Part shown: one piece after another, positions 56,425 through 64,000 of the stretch
How the letters are laid out: the number at the start of each line of letters is the position of its first letter
Position numbering within the stretch: the first letter of the stretch is position 1
NCBI RefSeq assembly: GCF_000495855.1
Contig: NZ_AWGF01000009.1
Coordinates: 124,001-188,000 of the forward strand
Length of the DNA: 64,000 nucleotides
Reading direction: 5' to 3'
Origin: Asticcacaulis sp. YBE204
Lineage (GTDB): Bacteria; Pseudomonadota; Alphaproteobacteria; Caulobacterales; Caulobacteraceae
The notes under the pieces: model-generated
The model's database searches: none
Seen by the model: only the letters and a program-made list of their open reading frames with translations
What the model was told of the DNA's origin: nothing
Program-made: the position numbers and the translations under genes

Positions 56425-56453
56425 GCACGATTTAAGCGGCAGGGGTCCGGTGC
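56425..56453 (+). promoter_or_regulatory. Leader element shared with the TonB receptor leader (copy 2)
   Basis: GCACGATTTAAGCGG then CAGGGGTCCGGTGC aligns with 8837-8864. The conserved parts are CGATTTAA, GCAGGGGTC and the final TGC. The rest of this leader (56249-56535, 287 nt) shows no gene. Confidence 0.35.
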
Positions 56454-56535
56454 GCCTCACGCCCCACGCCATTCATTTCCGTTTGCCCGTGCAAAGGTTT
56501 GCGCGGCTCCAAGTCACAGTTGAGGTCCGACACGC

Positions 56536-57825
56536 ATGGAAGCCCCCCCAACCTCCGCTCCCGCCGGAGCCACTAAATACCGTTGGGTCGTCGTCGCCCT
56601 GCTGTTCACGGCGATGGTCATCAACTATGTCGACCGTCAGACCGTCGGCCTGCTCAAGCCGCATCTGGAGGGGGAATTCGGCTGGTCGGAAACCAATTAT
56701 GCCGACCTGATCTTCTGGTTCCAGTTCGCCTACGCCATTTCTTATCTCGCTTTCGGGCGCATCGTGGACCGTTTTGGGGCGCGCGTCGGCTTTTCGGTCG
56801 CCTTCCTGATCTGGCAGGCGGCGCACATCGCCCACGCCGGTATGTCGTCGCTCAAGGATGCCATCATCGCCCGCGTCTTCCTCGGTATCGGTGAGGGCGG
56901 GGCCTTCCCCGGCGGCGTCAAGGCCGTGTCGGAATGGTTCCCCAAGGCCGAACGCGCCTTCGCCATGGGCCTGTTCAATGCCGGGACCAATATCGGTGCC
57001 ATCGTCACGCCGCTCGTCATCCCGGCAATCACCATCGCCTATGGTTGGAAAGCCGCGTTCATCGTCACCGGGGCGCTGGGCCTGATCTGGCTGCCGATCT
57101 GGTGGTTGATGTACCGCCGCCCGCGCGAACACCCCAAGGTCAATGCCGCCGAACTGGCTCACATCGAGCAGGACCCGGTCGTGCAGGTACAGAAAATCTC
57201 GTGGCTCAAGGTCATGCGCACGCGTGAAACCTGGGCCTATGCGGCGGGCAAGTTCCTGATCGACCCGATCTGGTGGATGTTCCTGTTCTGGCTGCCGGAT
57301 TTCCTGCATAAGCGCCACGGCCTCGACCTCAAGACCTTCGGCCCGCCGCTGGTCGCCATCTATCTCTTGTCTGACATCGGTTCGGTGAGCGGCGGCTGGC
57401 TATCGTCGCAGTTCATCAAGCGCGGCTGGAGCGTCAACAAGGCGCGCAAGATCACCATGCTTATCTGTGCGACTCTCGCCCTGCCGGTGGGTGCGGCGGC
57501 GCTGGCCGACAATCTGTGGGTCGCGGTGCTGATCATCGGCGTGGCGACCGCCGCGCATCAGGGCTTTTCGGCCAACCTCTATACCCTGCCGTCGGACGTG
57601 TTTCCGAACGGCGCGGTAGGCTCGGTCGTTGGTATCGGCGGCATGTTCGGGGCCTTCGGCGGTATGGCCATGGCCAAGTATGCGGGCTTTGTGCTCGACA
57701 AGATCGGCAGCTATACGCCTATCTTCGTCTATGCGGCGGGCGGTTACTTCCTCGCCCTGCTGGCCGTACACTTGCTTATGCCGAAGATGACGCCGGTCAA
57801 GATCCCCGGTGAGGCACAGTCATGA
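56536..57825 (+). CDS. MFS transporter, hexuronate (ExuT-like) anion:cation symporter family
   Basis: This 429-residue inner-membrane protein has 12 predicted segments. The opening YRWVVVALLFTAMVINYVDRQTVGLLKP and GEGGAFPGGVKAVSEWFPKAERAFAMGLFNAGTNIGA are typical of the ACS family, which takes up hexuronates and related sugar acids. The pectate lyase two genes downstream points to galacturonate or unsaturated oligogalacturonides as substrate. The gene is under site 3 and the CACCGGTG site. Its stop overlaps the LamG gene by four bases. Confidence 0.9.
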   Translation: MEAPPTSAPAGATKYRWVVVALLFTAMVINYVDRQTVGLLKPHLEGEFGWSETNYADLIFWFQFAYAISYLAFGRIVDRFGARVGFSVAFLIWQAAHIAHAGMSSLKDAIIARVFLGIGEGGAFPGGVKAVSEWFPKAERAFAMGLFNAGTNIGAIVTPLVIPAITIAYGWKAAFIVTGALGLIWLPIWWLMYRRPREHPKVNAAELAHIEQDPVVQVQKISWLKVMRTRETWAYAAGKFLIDPIWWMFLFWLPDFLHKRHGLDLKTFGPPLVAIYLLSDIGSVSGGWLSSQFIKRGWSVNKARKITMLICATLALPVGAAALADNLWVAVLIIGVATAAHQGFSANLYTLPSDVFPNGAVGSVVGIGGMFGAFGGMAMAKYAGFVLDKIGSYTPIFVYAAGGYFLALLAVHLLMPKMTPVKIPGEAQS

Positions 57826-58538
57826 GCCGTCTCGACCGGAGGCAGGTAATGGTGGCGGGCGCGGCCGTTGCCGGTTCCGCCAGCGTCGCCGCCGCCATGG
57901 AGCCGATGAAGCCACAGACGAAGGCGAAAGTCTGGACCTTCGACCGGCTGGACCGCATCGGTGGATTGACCCCACGCGTGCAGGGCAACCCGGTGGTGAT
58001 CGACTCACCGCAGGGTAAGGCCGTGCAGTTCGACGGTGTCGATGACGCCCTGTTTTTTGACGAACACCCGCTGGCCGGGGCGAAGACCTTCGCCTTCGAG
58101 GCCATCTTCCGCCCGGACGGCGGTGTGTTCGAACAGCGCTGGTTCCATCTGGCCGAGGTCGATCCGAAAGCCGATCCCAAGGTGGTGCCGAACGGCACGC
58201 GCTTCCTGTTCGAAATCCGCGTCGTCGAGGACAAGTGGTATCTCGACACCTTCGTCACCGGACCGGGCTACAAGCAGACCCTGATCTTCCCCGAAAAACT
58301 GTTCCCGGTCGGGCAGTGGTATCACGTGGCCCAGACCTATGACGGCACGGCCTACCGCGCCTATGTCGACGGCGTGCTGCAAGGGGAGGCGGCGATCGCC
58401 TTCACGCCGCAGGGGCCGGGCCGGTCGTCGGCGGGCATCCGCCTGAACGGCGTCAATCCGTTCAAGGGGGCTATCGCCACGGCGCGCTTCACGCCAAGCT
58501 TCGTTCCGCATGAAAAGTTTCTGAAATTACGCAAATAA
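57822..58538 (+). CDS. Exported LamG/concanavalin-A-like domain protein
   Basis: This 238-residue protein starts with a Tat-type signal (DRRQVMVAGAAVAGSASVAAA). The rest is one beta-sandwich of the LamG type (FEAIFRPDGGVFEQRWFHL, LFPVGQWYHVAQTYDGTAYRAYVDGVLQGEAAI). Such domains bind glycans or act as lyases. Its place between a uronate transporter and a pectate lyase suggests a pectin-binding or pectin-cleaving role, but no catalytic motif is recognised. Confidence 0.8.
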   Translation: MSRLDRRQVMVAGAAVAGSASVAAAMEPMKPQTKAKVWTFDRLDRIGGLTPRVQGNPVVIDSPQGKAVQFDGVDDALFFDEHPLAGAKTFAFEAIFRPDGGVFEQRWFHLAEVDPKADPKVVPNGTRFLFEIRVVEDKWYLDTFVTGPGYKQTLIFPEKLFPVGQWYHVAQTYDGTAYRAYVDGVLQGEAAIAFTPQGPGRSSAGIRLNGVNPFKGAIATARFTPSFVPHEKFLKLRK

Positions 58539-58576
58539 TACCTATCCGGTCCCCATTGGGCCGAAGGAGTCTCCCT

Positions 58577-60211
58577 ATGTCGCACCTCTCGCTTTCCCGC
58601 CGCCATCTGCTGTCGAGCGCTGCCGCTCTGGCCGCCGTCGCCGCTACCCCGGTTCTGGCGCAAGCTCAGCCCGCCGACCCCACCGCCATCAAGGCCGCCA
58701 TGCGCAAGGCAGCGCGTTATATGGTCGATAAGGTCAGCCACGAGGGCGGTTATGTCTGGCAGACCCTGCCGGACCGTTCGCGCGAGTGGGGCGAGATCGA
58801 GGCCTATCGGTCGTCGGTGTGGATTCAGAACCCCGGCACGCCGCTGGTCGGTCAGCTCTATCTCGACGCCTATCACGCCACGGGCGACGAATACTTCTAC
58901 CAAGCCGCCGCCAAGGCCGCCGACGTCCTGATCCGCGGGCAGTTGCCGAGCGGCGGCTGGAACTACCTGTTCGATCTGAAAGGCGAGGCCTCGCTGAAAA
59001 AGTGGTACGACACCATCGGCAAGAACGCCTGGCGTCTGGAGGAGTTCCAGCACTATTACGGCAACGGCACCTTCGACGATTCGTGTACCTCCGACGTCGC
59101 CAAGTTCATGTTGCGCATCTATCTCGAAAAGAAGAACCCGCGCTACAAGGACTCGCTCGACAAGGTCATCAAGTTCGTCCTCGACAGCCAGTACAAGAAT
59201 GGCGGTTGGCCGCAGCGCTTCCCGTTGAAAGACGAATTCCACCACCACGGTCGCCCGGACTATACGTCGCTGGTGACCTTCAACGACGACGTGTCGGCGG
59301 AAAATATCGAATTCCTGATCATGGTCTGGCAGACGCTGGGCGACAAACGCGCGCTCGACCCCATTGCGCGCGGCATGGACTGCTTCGCCAAGGCCCAGCA
59401 GCCGAAACCGCAGGCCGGCTGGGGCCTTCAGCACACGGTCGCCGACCTCAAGCCCACCGGAGCGCGTACCTATGAGCCGCCTGCGATGGTCTCGCACACC
59501 ACGCAGGGCAATTGCCAGCTGATGATGGACTTCTACGAACTGACGGGCGATCCGAAGTTCATGGCGCGTCTGCCGGAAGCCTTCGACTGGCTCGAATCGA
59601 TCCGCCTGCCCGCGTCGTTCGACCCGCAGCAGCGCTACCCGACCTTTATCGAGATCGGCACCGGCAAGCCTATGTTCATCCACCGCAAGGGCTCGAACGT
59701 CGTCAATGGCGAATACTACGCCAATGGCGATATCAACCGCACCATCGCCCACTACAGCTCCTTCCGCGGCATCAATCCGGCGGCGCTGCGCAAGCGCTAC
59801 GACGCCTTGATGAAGATCGATCCGGCGGAGCTGACCAAGACCTCGCCGCTCAAGGGCGGTCGCAAGCCGCTGCCGCGCTACTTCACCTTCAAGGAGGTGG
59901 GCTTCGAGGATCTGCGCACGGACGCTGTACAAACCGTGAAGCCGTCGACCCCGGATGAGGTGAGCAAGGTCCTGACCTCGGTCGATGCCGACGGCATCTG
60001 GCTGACACCGCTCAAATCGACCAGCTACCGTTACACGCGCGACTCGACCGATGCACCGGCACCGGGTGACTATGCGACGACCCACGTCGGGGATGTGACG
60101 GATACCTCGGCCTTCACCGATCCCAAACCGTCGCTGGGGATTTCGACGGCGGTCTTCGTGGCCAATATGGGGACGCTGATCCGCGGCCTGCCCACAGTTG
60201 CCAAGGCCTAG
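58577..60211 (+). CDS. Exported pectate lyase (PL10-like)
   Basis: This 544-residue enzyme should cleave polygalacturonate by beta-elimination. A Tat-type signal (LSRRHLLSSAAALAAVAATPVLA) starts at the ATG 58577, which follows AAGGAG. The helical body shows the PL10-type block YKNGGWPQRFP and YTSLVTFNDDVSAENIEFLIMVW, and ends with a conserved FIHRKGSNVVNGEYYANGDIN region. It is the last gene of the operon with the transporter and LamG protein; a strong terminator follows. Confidence 0.87.
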   Translation: MSHLSLSRRHLLSSAAALAAVAATPVLAQAQPADPTAIKAAMRKAARYMVDKVSHEGGYVWQTLPDRSREWGEIEAYRSSVWIQNPGTPLVGQLYLDAYHATGDEYFYQAAAKAADVLIRGQLPSGGWNYLFDLKGEASLKKWYDTIGKNAWRLEEFQHYYGNGTFDDSCTSDVAKFMLRIYLEKKNPRYKDSLDKVIKFVLDSQYKNGGWPQRFPLKDEFHHHGRPDYTSLVTFNDDVSAENIEFLIMVWQTLGDKRALDPIARGMDCFAKAQQPKPQAGWGLQHTVADLKPTGARTYEPPAMVSHTTQGNCQLMMDFYELTGDPKFMARLPEAFDWLESIRLPASFDPQQRYPTFIEIGTGKPMFIHRKGSNVVNGEYYANGDINRTIAHYSSFRGINPAALRKRYDALMKIDPAELTKTSPLKGGRKPLPRYFTFKEVGFEDLRTDAVQTVKPSTPDEVSKVLTSVDADGIWLTPLKSTSYRYTRDSTDAPAPGDYATTHVGDVTDTSAFTDPKPSLGISTAVFVANMGTLIRGLPTVAKA

Positions 60212-60228
60212 GGCTGAGACTGAAAAAT

Positions 60229-60265
60229 AAAAACCGGACACAGCCCGCGCTGTGTCCGGTTTTTT
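60229..60265. terminator. Bidirectional rho-independent terminator
   Basis: ACCGGACACAGC (60233-60244) pairs with GCTGTGTCCGGT (60249-60260); A run on the left and T6 on the right. It ends the pectin operon and the convergent cupin gene. Confidence 0.94.
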
Positions 60266-60284
60266 AATGCCAGTTGCGACGCGC

Positions 60285-60695
60285 TCAAGGTGTCACCTCC
60301 GCCAGATAGTCGGCGTCGCTGACCTTTTCCATCCACGTCACGGGCACCCCGTCGAGCGCTTCGGTAATGGCGATGTGGCTCATGCCATTGCTGGCGGTCG
60401 CGCCGTGCCAGTGCCGCCGATGGCACGGGCAGGATACGACGTCGCCCGCACGAATTTCCTGTTTGGGACCGCCCTCGCACCGCGTCCAGCCGATACCGGA
60501 GACGACGATCAGATTCTGACCCAGCGGATGGGTGTGCCACGCCGTGCGTGCGCCGGGCTCGAAGGTGACCAGGGCGCCGGTCACGCGTGAGCCTTCCTGC
60601 GCCGGGAAGAGCGGATCGATGCGCACCGACCCCGTAAAATAGGCCTCCGGCCCTTTTTGCGAGGCCTGCCAGTCGATGCGGCGAACGATTTGCAT
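60285..60695 (-). CDS. Cupin protein, similar to manganese-dependent hydroxynitrile-lyase-type cupins
   Basis: This 136-residue single-domain cupin has the two metal motifs [10 protein letters not shown] and HRRHWHGA. The stretch [12 protein letters not shown] with [18 protein letters not shown] closely recalls the bacterial cupin hydroxynitrile lyases (such as that from Granulicella), though many relatives are annotated only as carboxymuconolactone- or quercetinase-like cupins. The physiological substrate is unknown. It is divergent from a LysR gene, which probably controls it. Confidence 0.84.
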   Translation of the reverse strand: MQIVRRIDWQASQKGPEAYFTGSVRIDPLFPAQEGSRVTGALVTFEPGARTAWHTHPLGQNLIVVSGIGWTRCEGGPKQEIRAGDVVSCPCHRRHWHGATASNGMSHIAITEALDGVPVTWMEKVSDADYLAEVTP

Positions 60696-60786
60696 GGGTT
60701 TGTCTCCTTTTTGGCCAGATATACAGGATAGGCTTTGCCGCCATTAGCCGCTAAGATGCGCATGGACTTATGATCAGGGCTCATCA

Positions 60787-61689
60787 ATGGCGCGCGAAAA
60801 TCTGAACGACCTGATGGCCTTCATCGCCGTGGCGCGCGACGGCAGCTTTACCAAGGCCGCCGCCAGACTGGGCGTGTCGCAATCGGCGCTCAGCCATACG
60901 CTGCGCGGACTGGAGGCACGTTTGGGCGTGCGCTTGCTGACGCGCACGACGCGCAGCGTGGCCCCGACCGAAGCCGGTGAGCATCTCCTAAACACCATAG
61001 GCCCCAAGTTCGACGAGATCGACGCCGAGCTGGCCGCCTTGAGCGACCTGCGCGATACCCCTGCCGGGACGATCCGCATCACCAGCGGTGAACACGCGGC
61101 GGAGCATTTGTTGATGCCGGCGCTGGAGAAAATCCTGCCGCTCTATCCTGATATCCGCGTCGAGGTAACGGTCGATCTGGGTCTGACCGATATCGTGTCC
61201 GAACGCTACGATGCCGGTATCCGGCTGAGTGAACAGGTAGCCAGGGACATGATCGCCGTGCGCATCGGCCCGGACCTCGAAATGGCGGTCGTGGCGTCGC
61301 CCACCTATTTCGAACGGCACCCGCATCCCCTGACCCCGCCGGATCTGATCGCGCACAACTGCATCAATCTGCGGCTGCCGACGCGCGGCGGGCTCTATGC
61401 CTGGGAACTGGAACAGGGCGGGCGCGAACTGAACGTGCGCGTCGACGGACAGCTTATCTTTAACACCGGCCGTCAGGTGGTCAGCGCGGCGGTGCGCGGC
61501 CTTGGGCTCGCCTGTTTGCCGATGGATGTGGTGCGGGCGGAAATCGACGACGGGCGTCTGATTCGTGTGCTGGCCGACTGGTGTCCGCCGTTTTCCGGCT
61601 ATCACCTCTATTACCCCAGCCGTCGGCAGAACACCCCGGCCTTTACCGTGTTGCTCGATGCGCTAAGGGCGGCATATCGGCACAAATAA
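60787..61689 (+). CDS. LysR family transcriptional regulator
   Basis: This 300-residue regulator has the winged helix DGSFTKAAARLGVSQSALSHTLRGLEARLG and a LysR effector domain (about residues 90-295) with LGLTDIVSERYDAGIRL. It diverges from the cupin gene over a 91-bp gap, the standard layout for a LysR regulator and its target. A short C5TG-TT-CAG5 hairpin (61691-61706) without T tail follows the stop. Confidence 0.92.
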   Translation: MARENLNDLMAFIAVARDGSFTKAAARLGVSQSALSHTLRGLEARLGVRLLTRTTRSVAPTEAGEHLLNTIGPKFDEIDAELAALSDLRDTPAGTIRITSGEHAAEHLLMPALEKILPLYPDIRVEVTVDLGLTDIVSERYDAGIRLSEQVARDMIAVRIGPDLEMAVVASPTYFERHPHPLTPPDLIAHNCINLRLPTRGGLYAWELEQGGRELNVRVDGQLIFNTGRQVVSAAVRGLGLACLPMDVVRAEIDDGRLIRVLADWCPPFSGYHLYYPSRRQNTPAFTVLLDALRAAYRHK

Positions 61690-61799
61690 CCCCCCTGTTC
61701 AGGGGGTGATTGCAAACATAACAACCTTTGTAAATTGCGCGAACGGCGGTTTGGCGGTTTAACTGACTCTCGAAATCCATAAGAACGGTACCCGAGTTC

Positions 61800-62513
61800 A
61801 TGACGACCCAGACTCCTCCGGCGCAATTGCTGCTGATCGAAGACGAAGCCGACAGCGCGCGCATCATTCGCGAGACGCTGGAGCCGGAAGGGTTTGTCAT
61901 CACCTGGTGCGCGGACGGCGAAAAAGGTCTGAGCGAGGCCGGAGAGACGGCCTACGACCTGATCATCCTCGACCGCATGTTGCCGGGGATCAGCGGTATC
62001 GAGGTGCTGGCGCAACTGCGCGCCGCGGGCGTACCGACGCCGGTCCTCATGTTGTCGGCCCTGTCGCGCAGCGAAAACCGCGTCGATGGTCTCGAAGGCG
62101 GGGCCGACGACTATCTGGGCAAGCCGTTCGATGCCCATGAACTGATCGCGCGGGTCAAGGCCCTGCTGCGCCGCTCGAAAAATCAGGTCCATTCGGCCGT
62201 CATGCTGTTCGGCGACATCGAACTGCACGTCAAATCGCGCACCGCCTATCGCGCGGGCAAGCATCTGGCGCTCAGCCCCAAGGAATACGACATCCTCAAG
62301 CTGCTCATGGACCACGCAGGCGACACCGTCACCCGCGACATGCTGCTGCAAAAGGTGTGGAAGCTCAATTTCGACCCGCAGACCAATGTCATCGACGTCA
62401 ATATGAGCCGTCTGCGCAACCGCCTCGAAGAGGGTTTTACCCAGCCGGTGCTGGAAACCGTGCGCGGCGCGGGCTTTCGTCTCCTGCGCGTCCAGACCCC
62501 GAAAGCGGGGTAG
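61800..62513 (+). CDS. OmpR/PhoB-type response regulator
   Basis: This 237-residue regulator has a receiver domain (1 to about 125; acidic pocket in IEDEAD, phosphoacceptor Asp58 in IILDRMLPG, Lys in GKPFDAHE) and a C-terminal winged helix (about 140-235; LSPKEYDILKLLMDHAGDTVTRDMLL and RGAGFRLL). It is paired with the sensor kinase 4 bp downstream. A tandem repeat GGCGGTTT-GGCGGTTT (61745-61760) upstream may be its own binding site. Confidence 0.94.
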   Translation: MTTQTPPAQLLLIEDEADSARIIRETLEPEGFVITWCADGEKGLSEAGETAYDLIILDRMLPGISGIEVLAQLRAAGVPTPVLMLSALSRSENRVDGLEGGADDYLGKPFDAHELIARVKALLRRSKNQVHSAVMLFGDIELHVKSRTAYRAGKHLALSPKEYDILKLLMDHAGDTVTRDMLLQKVWKLNFDPQTNVIDVNMSRLRNRLEEGFTQPVLETVRGAGFRLLRVQTPKAG

Positions 62514-62516
62514 GGA

Positions 62517-63926
62517 ATGGCCTTTTTCACCGTCTTTACCCGCAGCCTGACCCGACCTCTGACGCTGCGGCTGGTCGCCGCTTCGGTCGTCGTCTGCGCC
62601 GCGGCCTTCGCGCTGGTCTATGCCGGTCTGCGCCAGCAGGGCGAGGCGGCGATTCGCCAGACGATCGATACCGATCTGGCCGGGCTGGTTGATATCTACG
62701 GCGCGCAAGGCGCCGACGGTCTGCTAGGGGCGCTGTCGGCGCGGCTCGATCTGGCGCCGACGCGCGCCGAACAACCCTATTATGTGCTGCGCGATCCGTC
62801 GGGCAAGGCACTGGCCGGCAATATCACCACCGCACTGCGGCTCGATCCGGTGAAGTCCGAGGTCGGAAAGGTTGTGCTGGGCGAAGATGACGGGACGGCG
62901 GTGACGGGCGAGGCGCGCGCCACGACCCTGCGCGGTGGCTATGTCCTGATCGCCGGGCGCTCAGACGCTATGTTGCAGGCGACCCTGGCGCAGGTGCGCA
63001 ACCTGTTTCTGATCGCGCTGGGCCTGATGGTCGCTGCGTCGATCTTCATTTCCGGTTATGCCTCGCGGAAGTTGCGCACCCGCGTGGACAATCTGAACGC
63101 CGTGTTCGACGCGCTGGAAACCGGGCAGCTCGACGCCCGCGCCACGGTACGTCCCGACGGCGACGAACTGGATCAACTGGGGCAGCACGTCAATGCCGCC
63201 ACCGCCCGCATCCATCGCCTGATGAAGGCTCAGCGCGATGTGTCGGACCACACGGCGCACGAAACGCGCACGCCCCTGATGAGCGTCGAACGCGACATCC
63301 GTCTGGCGCAGTCGGCCAGCACGGACCCGGCGGTGCTCAAGCCGCTCGACAGCGCATTGGAGCGCATCCGCACCCTGCTGCGCCTGCTCGATGCCCTGCT
63401 CGACATCGCCTCGGCCGAGGCCCAGAGCGGCGGCGTCAAGGCGCTGGACGAGATCGATATTTCCGAAGTCGCCCGCTCGATCGCCGAGCTTTACGAACTG
63501 AGCGCCGAAGACGCCGGCCTGCGGCTGGTCTGCGACATAGACGAGGGCGTGACGATGCGCGCCGATGCTATGCAGATGTCGCGCCTGATGGTCAATCTGC
63601 TTGATAACGCTTTGAAATATGGCGCGGACGGGCAGGAAATCCGCCTGAGCGTCAAGCCAGGGCCGGTGATCGTGGTCGAGGACGACGGGGCGGGTGTCCC
63701 CGACGCGGAAAAATCAAGGATTTTCGAACGCTATCGCCGGATTGCCACATCGGACGGCCAACCAGCCCAGAAGGGACACGGTTTGGGGCTGGCGCTGGTA
63801 AAAGCCATTGCCGAACGCCACGATCTCGGCCTAAAAGTCGAAGACGCGCATATGGATGCGACGACCGGACAGCGCGGTGCGCGCTTCGTGGTCGCCAGAG
63901 GTCGGGTTGGTGGAGAGGTGGCATGA
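62517..63926 (+). CDS. Membrane sensor histidine kinase
   Basis: This 469-residue kinase has two membrane segments (about residues 18-38 and 160-182) flanking a periplasmic sensor of about 120 residues. A HAMP domain, His248 in DHTAHETRTPL, the N box NLLDNALKYG, G1 box EDDGAGVPD and G2 box GHGLGLALVKA follow. It should phosphorylate the preceding regulator. The signal is unknown. Its stop overlaps the next start (ATGA). Confidence 0.93.
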   Translation: MAFFTVFTRSLTRPLTLRLVAASVVVCAAAFALVYAGLRQQGEAAIRQTIDTDLAGLVDIYGAQGADGLLGALSARLDLAPTRAEQPYYVLRDPSGKALAGNITTALRLDPVKSEVGKVVLGEDDGTAVTGEARATTLRGGYVLIAGRSDAMLQATLAQVRNLFLIALGLMVAASIFISGYASRKLRTRVDNLNAVFDALETGQLDARATVRPDGDELDQLGQHVNAATARIHRLMKAQRDVSDHTAHETRTPLMSVERDIRLAQSASTDPAVLKPLDSALERIRTLLRLLDALLDIASAEAQSGGVKALDEIDISEVARSIAELYELSAEDAGLRLVCDIDEGVTMRADAMQMSRLMVNLLDNALKYGADGQEIRLSVKPGPVIVVEDDGAGVPDAEKSRIFERYRRIATSDGQPAQKGHGLGLALVKAIAERHDLGLKVEDAHMDATTGQRGARFVVARGRVGGEVA

Positions 63927-64000
63927 GCCGGGGGAGTCGGGTGCTGAAGGGCTGTGTCGCCGCCCTCGTTTTGTCCAGTACCGGCCTGTCCAGTGTACAG
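63923..64000 (+). CDS. Start of an exported protein, cut by the window end
   Basis: Only 26 codons are visible: a basic n-region (SRGSRVLKG) and a hydrophobic stretch (CVAALVLSSTGLSSV), that is, a signal peptide. It overlaps the sensor kinase stop, so it is co-transcribed with the two-component system and is probably part of its output or sensing. The identity cannot be read. Confidence 0.55.
   Translation, partial: MSRGSRVLKGCVAALVLSSTGLSSVQ

Noticed and set aside
58361-60241. A 626-codon minus-strand frame opposite the pectate lyase.
   Set aside because: Shadow frame; the plus-strand gene has a signal peptide, a ribosome-binding site and family motifs.

Overview
The window reads as chromosome from a Caulobacteraceae alphaproteobacterium, most likely Asticcacaulis or a close relative. 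The evidence is gene content: a D-xylonate dehydratase of the Caulobacter type, large TonB-dependent receptors next to sugar enzymes, an aroK-aroB run divergent from xerD, and a fairly GC-rich composition (estimated by eye near 60%). I see no tRNA, rRNA, CRISPR array, prophage or insertion sequence. Species assignment is inference.

Region 1 (1-12.9 kb) is a plant-polysaccharide locus. It holds the end of one TonB-dependent receptor, an exported GH3 beta-xylosidase-like enzyme directly followed by xylD, a XylE-like sugar/H+ symporter, and a second, very large TonB-dependent receptor. Region 2 (12.9-21.1 kb) is housekeeping. On the minus strand run aroK, aroB, an N-formylglutamate amidohydrolase, folD, a ferredoxin-type reductase and the CoA-transferase pair scoA/scoB; on the plus strand run xerD and accA. 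Region 3 (21.1-31.4 kb) holds a Sel1-repeat protein, DUF4328 and DUF6702 proteins, an M1 metallopeptidase, a CPA2 antiporter, a GH28 pectinase, a YdeI-like protein, and an alpha/beta hydrolase divergent from a MarR regulator. Region 4 (31.4-37.2 kb) is the complete four-gene ligase-associated DNA-damage cluster (PdeM, Lhr-like helicase, MBL exonuclease, ATP-dependent ligase). Region 5 (37.2-49.9 kb) holds an exported TPR-CHAT protein, a radical SAM protein, a LysR/SDR pair, a DapA-like aldolase, a CPA1 antiporter, an amine-oxidase-like flavoprotein, a GH130 protein, an amidohydrolase and a small peptidoglycan-binding-domain protein.

Region 6 (50.1-56.2 kb) is the most striking. It is one tightly overlapping six-gene operon with a complete RsbR-RsbS-RsbT stressosome core, an RsbT-like ATPase fused to a SpoIIE/PP2C phosphatase, an RsbT-like ATPase fused to a hybrid histidine kinase, and a second hybrid kinase with receiver domains at both ends. 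No sigma factor is encoded nearby, so the output appears to be phosphorelay rather than partner switching alone. Region 7 (56.2-60.3 kb) is a pectin operon: an ExuT-like MFS transporter, a LamG-fold protein and a PL10-like pectate lyase. Region 8 (60.3-64 kb) holds a cupin divergent from a LysR gene, an OmpR-type two-component pair, and the start of an exported protein cut by the window end.

Regions 1 and 7 are tied together by three copies of an identical palindrome, GTTAGCGCTAAC. Each overlaps the -10 box of a similarly arranged promoter, upstream of the GH3-xylD pair, the large TonB receptor and the pectin operon. It resembles a LacI-family (XylR-type) operator, so xylan and pectin use probably share one repressor encoded outside the window.
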